Program-made: the position numbers and the translations under genes
DNA from: Sipunculus nudus
Taxonomy: Eukaryota; Annelida; Sipuncula; Golfingiida; Sipunculidae
Assembly (NCBI GenBank): GCA_026874595.1
Contig: CM049315.1
Location: 38,828,164 to 38,892,163 of the forward strand
Reading direction: 5' to 3'
DNA: 64,000 nt
Notes under the pieces: generated by a model
What the model was told of the DNA's origin: nothing
The model's database searches: none
The model's input: only the letters and a program-made list of their open reading frames with translations
Part shown: positions 21,770 through 34,268 of the stretch, one piece after another
How the letters are laid out: every line of letters begins with the position of its first letter
Position numbering within the stretch: the first letter of the stretch is position 1

Positions 21770-22840
21770 AAGACTTTGAAACCGAAAGCACACTTTTAAA
21801 TAGACCGCAAGTTTTTAAAATACCGGAACTAAAGTAAAAACTCATCAAGATCAATTTGCACGAACCATAGACTATATACAGATGGTACATCCTCACGTTT
21901 TGCAACAGATCGGGTCTTGCTGAAGGGCATAATGCAGCACTAACCAATACTGGTAAGGTGTTAGCGGTACTAATGGCTTCAGTCGCTGACGGAGCTGACA
22001 TTCTTAGAGGGTCGTTAAATCATTTATTTTAAGAATTTCAAATATTATAAAATTCTAAAGTTATAACGTTAAGACTGTATAGTGACTCAGATGTTTACAC
22101 AGATATCTCTATCCTCCGATCAAACTTTTGAAACCCAAGTCTTGCATTGCGTCTTTTTTATAAACTGAGATAGTAATGAAAGTTTTTCATCGCAGTTACC
22201 ATTTAACCAAACATGTTGAGACGAGCATGTTTATGGCAATGCAAGAGCACTTCGTATATATTTCGCTTTTGTTGGACTCATCGTGGAACCCGCACTAAAT
22301 ATCTGACGATAAAGTTTCTTTTCGGATGCCTTATGGATCTTGTTTGACAACTTTGACGGGAACACGTTTTTGGCCGGGCGGGTAACGGAACTGGTACTTT
22401 AATCCTTGACGGTAACACTAATATAAGCGTAGCGGTAGCGACCTCTGGTGGAGATTGCTTTTTCACTTGTTTAAGCAAAAGCCGAGGATCTTTCTAATTA
22501 ATTTTATAACTCGCCTTCTCGTCTTGCATATTTATGAGTACCTCGGGACGGAGGTAGGACTTTATAATTTATAATATAGAGGGAAAAATTTAATTTTCTT
22601 ATGGTAAATATGGATCACTGTTTGTGTAAGATCGCAAAGTGGGTGTCGGGCATCAATGGAATTCCACAAAAAATATTTAAGATACCACTAAGACATATAC
22701 TTTTATAGTTGTAAATTTAAACATATGCATGTAGCTTGTGAGTGATAATTAAATCTCTAAATATTGCTCTCCCAATGAAACTGATAAACAAGATGGAGAG
22801 GCTCCGATGGCTATATAGCAATCAAGATGCACGGGCCAGG
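21770..22840. other. Non-coding stretch, nothing recognised
   Basis: No supported gene or repeat. Short frames have no motif. Confidence 0.4.
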
Positions 22841-22842
22841 AA

Positions 22843-23138
22843 CGGGAGAAAAAAAATGAAGGTTTAAAACGCTTGAAGAGCAGAGAAAAGCTCGGGAGGT
22901 TATAAAAATACTCAAGACAGCACTTACAGAGCGCATACCAACGCTTAACAAGTCATAAGAAATCAGACTTGGCCTGAAATTTAATCAGCCCGGGAGAAAA
23001 AAAATGAAGGTTTAAAACGCTTGAAGAGCAGAGAAAAGCTCGGGAGGTTATAAAAATAAACAAGACAGCACTTACAGAGCGCATACCAACGCTTAACAAG
23101 TCATAAGAAATCAGACTTGGCCTGAAATTTAATCAGCC
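22843..23138. repeat. 148-bp direct tandem duplication
   Basis: Copy 1 (22843-22990) and copy 2 (22991-23138) each begin CGGGAGAAAAAAAATGAAGG and end TTTAATCAGCC. They are nearly identical, differing mainly at ATACTCAAG versus ATAAACAAG. Such similarity points to a recent duplication. No coding content is evident. Confidence 0.92.
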
Positions 23139-23139
23139 C

Positions 23140-24480
23140 ACACCTCACGTTTCCACATTAAGTCACTGTCATACATTGGACACAGTTCATAATTGCAAAA
23201 AAACATTATTTGAAACAAAGAAACAGGTAATGCTTTTTGTCCATCCTTTCATGAATGCTTGGTTATAATCATTAAGAACGTTTGGAATTTTTCTTTAGCT
23301 CAAGACTAATGCATATGTCTAATGCTTATCTTTTTATAGGCTCTGGCTGACTGATGCATTTAACAAGTTTCCTAGCTGTAACGCGGCTCAGTGTGCCACA
23401 CAATTTGTTCGACCAAGGCCGTCGGGAGGTCCTCTGTCACGATCAGAAAACAGTTTTATGACGTCATTGCCATAACTCTTTCATGATGGAAACTTCCATG
23501 ATAATGACGTCACCATGACGATGTCCTTTTCAACTCTAGGCCACTTTAGTGAAATCTTGTACACAACCTTTGTCATATTCCATAAAATACTTGTCTTTGA
23601 TTTTGTCGAAACGCTCCATATATTCTTTGGTCAATGACCTATCCTGCACAAAATATCTTCGAAATTCATCGTGAACTTTCGAAGGAATTCTGGGACATGC
23701 CCCTCACCAACAAACACGTACAAACAAGGCCGGACGTATTATATTTTTTTTTTATAATTTCCTGTAAAGCTGCATATAGAAGTGACAACCTAATATAGAA
23801 ATCAAGAGTTTTAAAATTAATCTCCAGTTGTTTTGCTCTTTCAGATTATCTGACAGATCTGATGTGTCCTTGAATGAGTAGCCATCTTTGTTGTGAGTAT
23901 TTACATCATCTTATCAGCAGATGTTAGAAGTTGTTTTAGAAGGTTACCTTTGACCTTTTTTTATTCACAACAAAACATTCGTTCAGTAGTGTACAAACAA
24001 TAAATCATGCATGACAGATATTACATGACATTCCTATACTGAAATTACGCAAACTTTGTGTCACATAACATCTAATCTGTGCTGTTATTCCAAATTATAT
24101 TTACTCAGTCAAAAATCATATGTATATTGAACCTCTTTAACCATAATAACACCGGTGTCCACAAATATTTTACAATTGTACAATCAACAAAAACATTACA
24201 CTCCCGAGGCAGCGGAAATCTTGCGCTTCTATAGAAGCAACTGATTTTCCGGCTGCCTGCTTTGACCGTTTATGAAACACTTAGACACCAGGTGGCGGTT
24301 CGTTGTATGCTGAAAAAACCTGCGCATGATGTGACAAGCAGCCAACCAGATGCCAATTAACAAACACGCGAGAGGCATCCTGGCTACGCCCGTAGCTGCA
24401 CTTCAGGCGCCGCTTGATGACAGTTTGTGTTCGAATTTTAATTGCTCCCTCTGCATTCTCTGCATTAATTTGATCTATTA
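23140..24480. other. Non-coding stretch, nothing recognised
   Basis: AT-rich sequence without a supported gene or repeat; no open frame of note. Confidence 0.4.
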
Positions 24481-24482
24481 AA

Positions 24483-24813
24483 GCCCTACCCTATATTACC
24501 ATTTTCCCAAACAAATGTGAAAACTAAAATATTCCTAACAAAAATAGGTGGACATGAGAGTAGAGATTATAATTGATAGGGCCCCTCACGCAGCAACTAA
24601 AATCACTGCTTCAGTAAATGTTAAACCTCCTTGATCTTCCTGAACCTATCCTTTGCCTTCATATGAACTATTAACAATGGGAATGGTATCAGCGTCACAT
24701 TGAAAACATTTGTCTCAAAGAACCCCCCAAACCACATTGCTAAATAAGTGACGGCGATTGTCGATTGCTTTTCAAAGTAACCTGTAAATTTGAAAAGTAT
24801 CAGCCTGCTCTCC
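24483..24813. repeat. Duplicated segment, copy 1 (intact frame)
   Basis: About 330 bp are repeated in direct orientation at 25821-26144 with roughly 95 percent identity by eye. The shared block ends abruptly at CAGCCTGC in both copies. It contains the exon-like frame described at 24621-24792. Confidence 0.9.
24621..24792 (-). CDS. Possible last exon of a membrane protein, function unknown
   Basis: On the minus strand a TTTTCAAATTTACAG acceptor is followed by an open frame to a TAA at 24621, about 53 residues. The residues include a hydrophobic stretch with WFGG and LIPFPLLIV, and then a basic tail ending KIKEV. This fits a terminal exon with a membrane segment. The duplicate at 25.8-26.1 kb keeps the same stop but has a TAA early in the frame. 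I recognise no family and see no further exons. Confidence 0.3.
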
Positions 24814-25074
24814 ACCAATGAGGCTGCCAATCAGATAATTATGTATGTTTATTTACTAACATTTATACTGACAGAAACACACACGCTAACATGGATGGTC
24901 CTCAAGTGGCTAGCATACATACAAAAAGAAGAGAAAGATGTCGAAAATTTTGCTCATTCGAATATTTTTTACTGTACTTACAGTGTAGCATATGAGAATC
25001 ATAATTAATTACTGTTTTACAGGGGAATACCATTTCATAAATTCCGAAATTATAAATTTCGAAATTTTTGCTTG

Positions 25075-25290
25075 TAATTGTGAAAGCACCTGAATGAAAT
25101 CGGGATCTCAAGCTCGTCTTACAATGGTTTCATCGATCAGACGGCGGTTTTTACATTTACCTGCCGGCGATAGGGGATAATCTCGTGTTTCACCCAATTG
25201 TTTACACTAGCAACGGGCATTGCGGGATAAATGCGTGGACACTCTGAGCCCTAATTGAAAGTGTTTACATTAGAATTGGGTCACGTTGGA
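25075..25290. repeat. Dispersed repeat, copy 1
   Basis: About 216 bp match 31145-31362 in the same orientation. Shared blocks are GAATGAAATCGGGATCTCAA, TTTCATCGATCAGACGGCG, GTTTACACTAGCAACGGGCA and GTGTTTACATTAGAA. No TIRs or coding content were seen. Confidence 0.85.
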
Positions 25291-25820
25291 TACCAACAAT
25301 TCACTGAGATTTTGGAGTGTACTTTTAATATTGATTCCTAAAATTGTAATTGGTCCATCTGTACACAGAACCCTAAATTCATTATTTCTTCTTTTTAAAT
25401 AATCTTGATTCCCTAGAGGCATTACTGCAGTTTTTTTCTATATTTATTTTTAAACCAATAATTCTATGATATCTTTTAAACTGTCTCTTTAATCACTGAC
25501 CTCCCCCTCTTTATAAATATAGTTGTATCGTTTAAATATTGGAATATAACATGTTTAGCATTCTCTATGACTATACCTTTAATATTAACATTGTTTCTAA
25601 TTCTGGATGCTTAAATTTCTGCACAAACTTTAAACAAATAAGGTGGCATTGGGCAGCAGTGCCGTACTCCTCTGCTTGTTAGAAACAAAAATGGAGCTTC
25701 TTTCACCTTGGCCTTGACCAATGACCCTGTCTGCCGTTAGTGGGACTAATATGTTGTAAATTGTTTTCTCTCATATTAACATAATTCTATTCTTTAAATA
25801 TTGTTCTTTTAGATCCATTT

Positions 25821-26144
25821 ATGCCCTACCCTATATTACCATTTTCCCAAACAAATATCAAAACTAAAATATTCCTAACAAAAATAGGTGGACAAAAGAG
25901 TAGAGATTATAATTGATAAGGCCTCCCACGCAGCAACTAAAATCACTGCTTCAGTAAATGTTAAACCTCATTGATATTCACGAACCTATCCTTTGCCTTC
26001 ATATGAACTATTAACAATGGGAATGGTATCAGCGTCACATTGAAAACATTTGTCTCAAAGAACCCTCGAAACCACATTGCTAAATAAGTGACGGCGATTG
26101 TCGATTAATTGTCAAAGTAACCTGTTAATTTGAAAAGTATCAGC
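25821..26144 (-). pseudogene. Duplicated exon-like segment, copy 2, with nonsense codon
   Basis: This is the second copy of 24483-24813. In the minus-strand frame the codons after the acceptor read Gly-Tyr-Phe-Asp-Asn and then TAA, where copy 1 continues. The copy is therefore broken if the frame was ever coding. At 26145 it passes directly into the middle of a 338-bp array unit, so its right border is a recombination or insertion junction. Confidence 0.6.
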
Positions 26145-27505
26145 CTGCAAATCGTAACCCCTCGACCTAGAATCTTGTAACTTGACATTCTGAGAGGTCC
26201 ATGAAAAACCTCTCCTTGGAAACCAGAAATTAGGTCTCTGTTACCCATATCCTTCGAGCTATGGGGCCCCAAAGTCCCCCAAGAATAGTAAAAAAATTCA
26301 TGTTCCATCAGTTCTTGCAGACTGGTGGCGCCACCTGTATTTTTCGATTTTTTCCGATTTTTTTTCTCTATTTTTGAGACCTTTAAAAATGTAAACATCT
26401 GTTTACAGGGTACAAATCATAAAGACTAGACCTAGAATCTCCATTCTTGACACACTGAGAGACCTATAAAAAATCTAAAGGGAAACCAGAAATTAGGTCT
26501 CTGTTATTCATATCCATTTAGCTATAGGGCCCCAAATTACCCCCCAGAATAGTAAAAAAATTCATACAAAAATTTTAATATCTCATTAAGTACATCACTG
26601 ATGGTCATAATTTTTGGCATACATATTGATCATGATATGTTTCATCAGTGTCTGCAGACTGGTGGCGCCACCTGTATTTTTCGATTTTTTTACGAATAGT
26701 TTTCTCTATTTTTGAGACTTTTAAAAAATGTGAACATCTGTTAACAGGGCACAAATCGTAGAGACTAGACCTAAAATCTTCATTCTTGACACACAGGGAG
26801 ACCCATAAAAGGTCTCCATGGAAACCTGAAATAAGGTCTCTGTTACCCATATCCTTTGAGCTATGGCACTCCAAAATACCCCCTAGAATAATGAAAAATT
26901 TGATACAAAAACTGCAGTATCTCAATAAATACAACACTGATGGTCATGATTTTTGGCATAAATATTGATCATGAGGTGTTCCATTAGTTTGTGCAGACTG
27001 GGTGCGCCACCTCTATTTTTTTCAAATTTTTACGAATTTTTTTCTCTATTTTTGAGACCTTTAAAGATGTGGTTATCTGTCAACAGGGTACAAATCGTAA
27101 CAACTGGACCTAGAATCTTCATTCTTGTCATGCAAGGAGGCCCATAAAAAGTGTCTGTGGAAACCTGAAATTAGGTCTCTGTTACCCATATCCTTCAAGC
27201 TATAGGACTCCGAAATATCCCTCAGAATAATAGAAAATTTGATACAAAAGCTGAGGTATCTGAACAACTAATGCAGGGATCACCATGATTCTTTGCATGG
27301 ATATTGACCATTAAGTGTTTTTTTAGAGTTGACGCATTTTTTCTCTATTTTTGAGATATATAAATACAGACACAATCTTGGCCTGTTGAATAATTTGTTT
27401 GATGCTTCAGTTGAATGAGTATATACTACCATTCAGATGATAAAATTTCCTTTTGCGAATCTCTTCCCAGTGAGCTGAGCGTCATGACACATAGTGACTT
27501 GTGAA
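26145..27505 (+). mobile_element. Second copy of the 338-bp-array element, left-truncated
   Basis: It contains about 3.5 array units (CTGCAGACTGG-type landmarks near 26315, 26652 and 26992) and then the same unique tail as 10034-10215. The tail includes ATATAAATACAGACACAATCTTGGCCTG and ends at the CAGTGAGCTGAGCGTCATGAC terminus. It lacks the left inverted repeat and the Helitron-like insert, so it shows the uninterrupted state of the array at the insertion point. Palindromes GGTGGCGCCACC occur at 26324-26335 and 26661-26672. Confidence 0.8.
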
Positions 27506-27514
27506 TTATTTTGC

Positions 27515-27680
27515 TAGCCATGCCAACATGACACTCAGGCCTTCGGAAATAAAATGATAGGGCCTGGACGTCCTCAGTTAATCTAAAATCGATGTTTGGG
27601 GTAACAAGCTTTCGCTATTCTTTTGCTAGCCATGATACTCAGGCCTGCTGAAATAAACTGATAGGGCCTGGAGTCATGAT
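27515..27680. repeat. Short internal duplication
   Basis: The block TTTTGCTAGCCATG..ACTCAGGCCT..GAAATAAA.TGATAGGGCCTGGA occurs twice (about 27515-27570 and 27620-27672). The intervening CGATGTTTGGGGTAACAAGC..TCGCTATTC also occurs at 31100-31142, which links this region with the dispersed repeat at 31.1 kb. Confidence 0.6.
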
Positions 27681-28270
27681 GGCAGTCACAACAGAACGAC
27701 TATTCTAAGGGTCGGGTCAAAATATTATATGTGCTTAATATCGAAGAAAAAATGTTGTTACACACAAAAAAATACGTGTATTGCCTCCTTTCATCACTGT
27801 GGCACCGATTCTCGTGAAGCCGTACTTCTCATTAAAAACTAAAGGTGTCATGGCGCGGTCGTGTGTGTAAACTTGGAAGTCGGAAGCCGGAAGCCCGAAA
27901 CCGAGGAATTGTTTTAAAAATAAAGCAGTTTAAAACATATACAAAATGCTAACGCTTCAATACCGTTTTGTTGTTCCCCCGATAGAATAAGATCTTTATT
28001 ATCATTCTGTGAAGAATAATAGTGATCCATTCTTTAATCTGAACGTTATGGACGATTTTGTGCTCGGAAGCAATCTCGGAAGCCAGTCAGAAGTGCTAAG
28101 ATGTGATCCAATGTGTATAACTCGGAAGTCACAGAGACACACTGGTTAACTTGTGGTAGTTAAGAGCCACAGCCCAAATGCAGTTTCATTATAATTATAA
28201 TTGCATGCATATATTAAAATTGCTTTTTAATGAGTGTATAATGTATGATACAATACATGATGTAAATTTA

Positions 28271-28292
<22 letters not shown>
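28271..28292. repeat. (AT)n microsatellite
   Basis: About eleven AT dinucleotides followed by a short GT tract. Confidence 0.9.
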
Positions 28293-28301
<9 letters not shown>

Positions 28302-28740
28302 GGTGTATTTTCACGTAATATATTTCACCCCATCTAGAGCCATGTTTTTGTTAAAGATATTTATATTTACATGGGGAGGGTATGGGAAGAGATTAATTTT
28401 TAAAATATGCAATGTAAAGAGGACATTTTGAGGAACCTTAAACAAAAGATTATGATGATTTTCTGTTCCGCAACTATTCTCCTACATGTTTTTGAACAAT
28501 GTATTCAAACTTTAGGTTGCTCAACTTGTTGGACTAATATTTATATTTCTATAAAATTACGGTATAACCTAGAAAGTCCAAACATTCAAAAGTTCGCAAC
28601 ATGTTAATGTCAATTATAAAATGCGCGTCTATACATTTATAACTTGCAAAATGTCACTATTTAAATGTAGTACTCGTTCTAAAATAATTGATATGTTTAA
28701 GTCTTATGACAATCTTTGCATTTTACCGAATTTTATGATA

Positions 28741-28860
28741 TGTGAGCGCACAGGCTCGGACAGCAGAGCACAGTGCTTGAGTCTGAGTATCAGCCGAGGA
28801 GGCGTGAGATTTTTCACGGTCGATCCCACCCCGAACTGAGCTCTGATGGGAGACCGTGCA
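28741..28860 (+). mobile_element. SINE fragment, plus strand
   Basis: It shows the same layout as the minus-strand SINE at 63.6 kb: a degraded tRNA-like B box (GAGTCTGAGTATC), then AGGAGGCGTGAGATTTTTCACGGTCGATCCCACC in the core position. It is followed by a G tract (28880-28902). The match is by eye and moderate. Confidence 0.45.
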
Positions 28861-28879
28861 TAACTCACACGGAAATGCG

Positions 28880-28902
28880 ATGGGGGGGGGGGGGGGGGGG
28901 GG
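28880..28902. repeat. Poly-G tract
   Basis: About 22 consecutive G bases. They create proline- or glycine-rich spurious frames. Confidence 0.9.
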
Positions 28903-29865
28903 GAGGGGTGGATTGGGATTCCTCGGTGTTATGACCGAGAAAAATGTGATAACGGAAAGACTTCCTCTCTCAATATACTTGTATATTTTTGGATGCTCTC
29001 TCAGTGGAGTAAATCGCCCACTTATGAATTGGAAAGTAATAAATATAATAATGAAATTGCTAGGGAATAAAAAAAGTAATTTGTAAAAGAAATGAAAACT
29101 GATTACGAATAAATGGGAAAAGAACTCGATAAAATGAGAGATATTACGTCTGATGGGGCTTGTGCCCGCTATGGATGCACCACTGAATAATAAATATGGT
29201 ATAATAAACCCTAATACGGCATTAAAAATACAGTTATAAATAACGATGTCATTCAAAATGAAAACAGTAATATATTTTCCAAACGTTGAACAAATATGAA
29301 AATTCAATATATTGAAGGTCATTGCGAGAATAAACATACATGTATCATATACAAAACGAAATGTCTTTCAATATGTTAGAGTTATTTTATTTTTTATTTA
29401 TAGAGATATTTTTTTAAAATGTTAAAATATATCAATTCAATCGTTGAAATTCCGCATAAAAATTATGACACCATGCAATAATAGAACTAAACAGTTTTGA
29501 TAAATCATTTTTAGATAAGTAAGTATTTCAATTACAAATATTAATTATTCCCATTCTACTATTGCTATATAGTAATTTATGATCTTTAAAAAAATCCATG
29601 CATCTAAATATTCCGTAAACACTCCCTATTTTTATTTGATTCCTATATTTTTATCCTCAGAAACATTCTCAATACAGTAGTAGCGTGCGCTTTTGGACCT
29701 CCTTCTCTCCGAACTTAACAGTTGCTGGATCAGGTTCTATAATTAAACAGATTTTTTTATATCTATAACATTTGCTCTGTAACAATTTATTTTTGAACAT
29801 TTGCTGAACTTTTTTGGCTATGCAAAATGTTTTGTTTAATGTTTTTATTGATTTTACAGTATTTT

Positions 29866-29972
<107 letters not shown>

Positions 29973-31100
29973 ATGTTTGTGTCCTGTAGTTTTTCAAATT
30001 TTCAGGATATTAATTTGATGAATATTGTACCTAACAGCATAAAAAATATCGATTATATATTGAATCCTTCTGCAAAAACAGAAACTATTGCATTTTGTAT
30101 GATTGTAAAATGTTACAATCGGCATCATATCTATTTACACATGCATTGTGTATTTTTTTCTGTCAAGGTACTGTTAATGTTTGTGTTTATTTTTTAATTT
30201 AATTTTGCAGGATACGTCTGATGAAATCATTATCAAACAAATTAATGTAAAGCATCATGTATATTTTGCTATTTTGGCAAAATTTCAAATTATGAATTGA
30301 AACAGGTTTCATTTACAGCAGGAACATATCGGGGAAAATATCACATTGTTATTGTGATAAATCAATGTGTGCAACCTGACCATGAAATGCAAATATAATT
30401 TGGCATGAAAAGTATTACATAAAAGATTTAAGAGTTTAAGAGATTCATAATCCTGATGAAATTATTTGGGCAATGGAAGAGGAAAAGGTTTTTCAATTTA
30501 TACATGAAAAATAAAATATTTTGTTCGAAACAACCTTGTAAAAACATTTACTGGACGTTTTGTGGTTCTGTCAAATTTTCTGTTTAAGTCTCTATGATAT
30601 TATCAGGGTAATTTTTATATGGGCACATTTTTTATCGTGAATAAAATATTACCAAAACCTTTATTTTTTTCGTGTTTCCACCAACATAAAATACGGTAAC
30701 AACGTAAAATATTGATGAGTTAACATAATCTTGTTTTACAAAATGAAATATTATATCAATATAATATATAATAAAAAAACATCATGAATGTTACAAAACA
30801 GATGTATGTCACAAAAGTATGTCATATTGAAGAAATTGAAAATGCTTGACACGTTTGCTAACGATATGATGACCAGTGCATCAGCCATTACTGGCTTCCG
30901 AGTTTTACACATTTGGACCATAACCGGGCATTTCCGAACAAAAAAATTGTCTATAACTTCGGATGGATAACTTTGATTTTTTACATAATGATAAAAACGA
31001 CCTATATATTCTATCAATAAAAATAAAATGGTACTTTCCACTGATGTAGTAGCATTTTAATTATGCTTCGATCATTGCTTTATTTAAAAAAATGTCCTTG
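29973..31100. other. Non-coding stretch, nothing recognised
   Basis: Very AT-rich, with no supported gene. Two frames of 74-96 codons are dominated by AT-derived residues and have no domain. Confidence 0.45.
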
Positions 31101-31102
31101 CT

Positions 31103-31362
31103 TCCGACGTTTGGGGTGACAAGCTGTCGCTATTCTTTTGCTTGATAATTGTCAAAGAACCTGAATGAAATCGGGATCTCAAACTCGTCTGGCAATGATT
31201 TCATCGATCAGACGGCGTTGTTTACCTTAACCTGCATACGATACGGGACAATCTCTGGTTTCACACACTATGTTTACACTAGCAACGGGCATTGCAGGTT
31301 AAACGGGTGGACACTCCGAGCCCTCTATGAAAGTGTTTACATTAGAAGTGGGTCACGTTGAA
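31103..31362. repeat. Dispersed repeat, copy 2
   Basis: It matches 25075-25290 from about 31145 onward. Its first 40 bases (GTTTGGGGTGACAAGCTGTCG) match 27590-27632. The two blocks are adjacent here but separate at 25-27.6 kb, so this copy may preserve more of the original element. Confidence 0.75.
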
Positions 31363-31939
31363 TATGTCATGCTCGATTCAATAACCGTCATTTCTTGTTC
31401 GTGTACGATTAAAATCCACCAAAACCGAGAGTGAGTCTTGCATACAAAGAATTTTACACGTGATACGCACAAGTAATCGCCGATAGTAATATAAGAATGG
31501 ATCGACTGATGTGGAAACTTGGGTATAATAAAGATTGTTTTGGTACTAATTTGTGCCTGGTTATGAGATCAGACATTTGGACGAACCCATGTGAATAATT
31601 TAATTAAATATATATTGAACTGAAAATGCATCTCAATTTAACCGGAACATAATGGGTGTATTTTCGGAATCTATCTATTTTAAAATAATTAACGAGTTAA
31701 TATATTATGATCATTATAATAATTCATTTACTTAATATTGCGCCACCTTCCAACACTCAGTGTTTGCCAGGGACACCTTACAATACCATGCATAATTTAA
31801 GTTAAAATTTAAACTAAGAGATAAATAAAAGTACTAAAATGCATCAGAATTGCCTAAGATAATTAAAAGTCTGTAAGTTGTGAAACTGACTAGAGAAACT
31901 GTCTAATTATTTGCAAAGCTAAAAAATAATGTGTCTTTG

Positions 31940-33660
31940 GTTTCTTCTTGAAGACGTCATATGAGTCACACATTTTTGGGACCATAAGCAACTGATTCCA
32001 TAACTTTGGTGCAGCGACTGCAAAGGAGGTTCTGGAGGCTGGTTACTGCAGGAGTAGCTGGCTTTTTGATCGGAGACTTCTTGATGGCACATATGGGGAC
32101 ACAAGCTCGGACAAATATGCAGGGGCTAAACCATTCACACATTGATAGGTTAGACACAAAATCTTGAAATTGACCCGATGCTTAAAAGCAAGTGAAGATA
32201 TCTCAGAATTCCTGTGATATTGTCACGCATACGCTTCCTGTTGACTAGCCGTGACAACCCGACTCAGTAGGCAATCGGATAATTGGGCTGGTAAGCCTAC
32301 TGGAGTCGTGATACTAGTAATATGGAGGAATGTATCGCAGTGGTCTTGCATCTGGTTGCATTCATTTTGTGGTAAACGGCCCATAATCTCAATATTATGC
32401 TTAGAATTGTGAATAAACACAAAAGTATATATGTTAGCTCGCAACCCAAACTGAAACACCGTCTCCATGGACACGGTCATTTCCTATGTCGCCTGCAAGT
32501 TACCTGTGTCCCGTAACCCGTGCGAGCCATGCTTGTGTTCATGCGTTCATAAATTCAACAAACATGCCAAAGGGTTTACCAATGTGCTGGGTTAAACAGG
32601 AACTTTTCTCGCTCATATTTGATATTATTAGAAAGTACACAACAATGCTAACGGATGGTCTGGTTTATGTTGATTGACAGTACACCTGTAACCCATGAAG
32701 CGTTGTCAGAAATGACGAAAATATTTGTATCTTCATAAGGCCTTAAAATTCGATCCTCAGACGTAGATGTCATGACACTCTGGCGCTAATCTGGTCGTAA
32801 TGCCAGAGGGTCAATATGACGCTACCTGGTGACTAACTGAGCTGCAAAGTTCTGAACGCGCTGCAGTTTAGCGATCTGCGCAGCCGGTACATTCAGAAGG
32901 GGTGAGTTGCGGCTATCAAGCCGTGTTGAAATAAAGGCATGTATCAGTCGGTCTGTGGCATCACGTGTAAGCATGTGCCTTACTGCCGCAATGTTATGGA
33001 GATGAAAACAGCATGTTTTGCAGATGTGACGAACATGCTCTTCCATTGTTGCAGTCTGGTACCACGTTGATCCCAAGTTCCTGATGCCAGGGCTAGCAAA
33101 GAGAGTATCGGCCCAACACGGAGGGCAGGAATGTCAGCTCTTGTCCTACGACGGGATTATGTTAGCACCATGAGTTCCATCTTATTGTCGTTTAGTTTGA
33201 GCTTATTCACAGCCATCTATGCATTCAGATCAGCAATGCACAGATGCACAGCGGCCATTGAGTCGTCAGTGGTGGGTGAGGTATTGAAATTATAGGACAT
33301 AGCTAGCTGATCATCATCTGCCTAGAGATGAATGAGGAGCCCAAGTAGAGCGACAATGTCACGGATAGGAGCAGTACGTGTACATGGAAAAACAGAATGG
33401 GGCCAAGCACTGACCCCTGGGGGACGCTGTGACACACATTTAGTGCAGTCGAGGCCTCACCATTGAAAATTAGTTTGCGCCCTGCTGAGATTCCATTCCA
33501 GGACCTTACCTTTTAAGACGTACCTGTGACGGAGTCCTTCAAGCAGAATCAAATCGGAGATGCTAACAAATGTAGCAGACGGGTCCAACAGTACTAGAAT
33601 CACACCTTGTTGGTTGTCAATGGCCTCATATCACCATCCCATCACACATATGTCGAGCAA
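31940..33660 (-). pseudogene. Decayed CR1/L2-type LINE, minus strand
   Basis: Minus-strand translation in shifting frames gives pieces of a reverse transcriptase in order. They are LVLLDPSATF near 33600, VPQGSVLGP near 33410, an ADD-like catalytic box near 33320, MAVNKLKLND near 33200, and the post-RT segment with HICKTCCFH..LIHAFISTRLDSRNS (33076-32822). A C-terminal SFAVAAPKLWNQL lies near 32050-32000. Stops and frameshifts interrupt it throughout. The 32.1-32.8 kb stretch between the last two pieces is longer than expected and may hold an insertion. This is a dead fragment. Confidence 0.7.
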
Positions 33661-33689
33661 GAATGCACAGAATGCACAGTCACACTGAG

Positions 33690-34015
33690 TTACCCTTGGA
33701 ACTCCGCATGTGTGATAATTATATATGTTTTACAAGACAAGTGAAAACCTATCTGTTTCGGGCTGTATTTTTAATTAATAGTTTTGCTCTTTATAAATTA
33801 TCCCTACATTTAGTTATATTTGTAATGGGAACATCGTGAACTCTTAGCTTCAATTTATGGCATATCCTACCATATTTTAATTTTTTTATCTCAATTCAAT
33901 TAATTGTTTTATCTTTCTTATCTTTACCTGTAATGGTGCCACTGAGCAGCACTGAGTGCTGGATATTGGCGAGGTATTAAATGAATAAATATGGTTACTA
34001 TTATTATAATTCATA
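33690..34015 (+). pseudogene. LINE 3' end fragment, plus strand
   Basis: A TRQVKTYLFRAVFLIN-type translation near 33735-33790 is the usual C-terminus of CR1/L2 ORF2. It is followed by a 3' UTR with CACTGAGTGCTGGATATTGGCG and a tail of ATTATTATAAT. It lies head-to-head with the minus-strand remnant, so two LINE fragments of opposite orientation abut near 33.67 kb. Confidence 0.55.
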
Positions 34016-34026
34016 TATGGAAACAA

Positions 34027-34036
34027 TATATATATT

Positions 34037-34093
<57 letters not shown>

Positions 34094-34110
34094 GAAGAGA
34101 GAGAGAGAAA
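34027..34110. repeat. (AT)n then (GA)n compound microsatellite
   Basis: About 30 bp of AT-rich repeat run directly into about 50 bp of GA repeats. Confidence 0.93.
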
Positions 34111-34229
34111 TATATAGCCACAGACAGATAGACACATAGAGAGTGGAAGATGAAATATTAAGATTAATTAGATTACATATACATATAATCCGATATATAT
34201 GAGTGTGTAAACTAATTCTTAATATTATA

Positions 34230-34233
<4 letters not shown>

Positions 34234-34266
<33 letters not shown>
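34234..34266. repeat. (AT)n microsatellite
   Basis: About 16 AT dinucleotides. The adjacent minus-strand frame (34407 to about 34267) looks weakly coding but has no ATG and no domain I recognise. Confidence 0.9.

Positions 34267-34268
<2 letters not shown>

Noticed and set aside
26105-27267. Minus-strand frames like those at 8 kb
   Set aside because: Same array units in the second copy.
28723-29337. 204-codon minus-strand frame with hydrophobic stretches and a proline run
   Set aside because: The proline run is the poly-G tract, the 3' part overlaps the SINE, and the rest is AT-rich sequence translated by chance.
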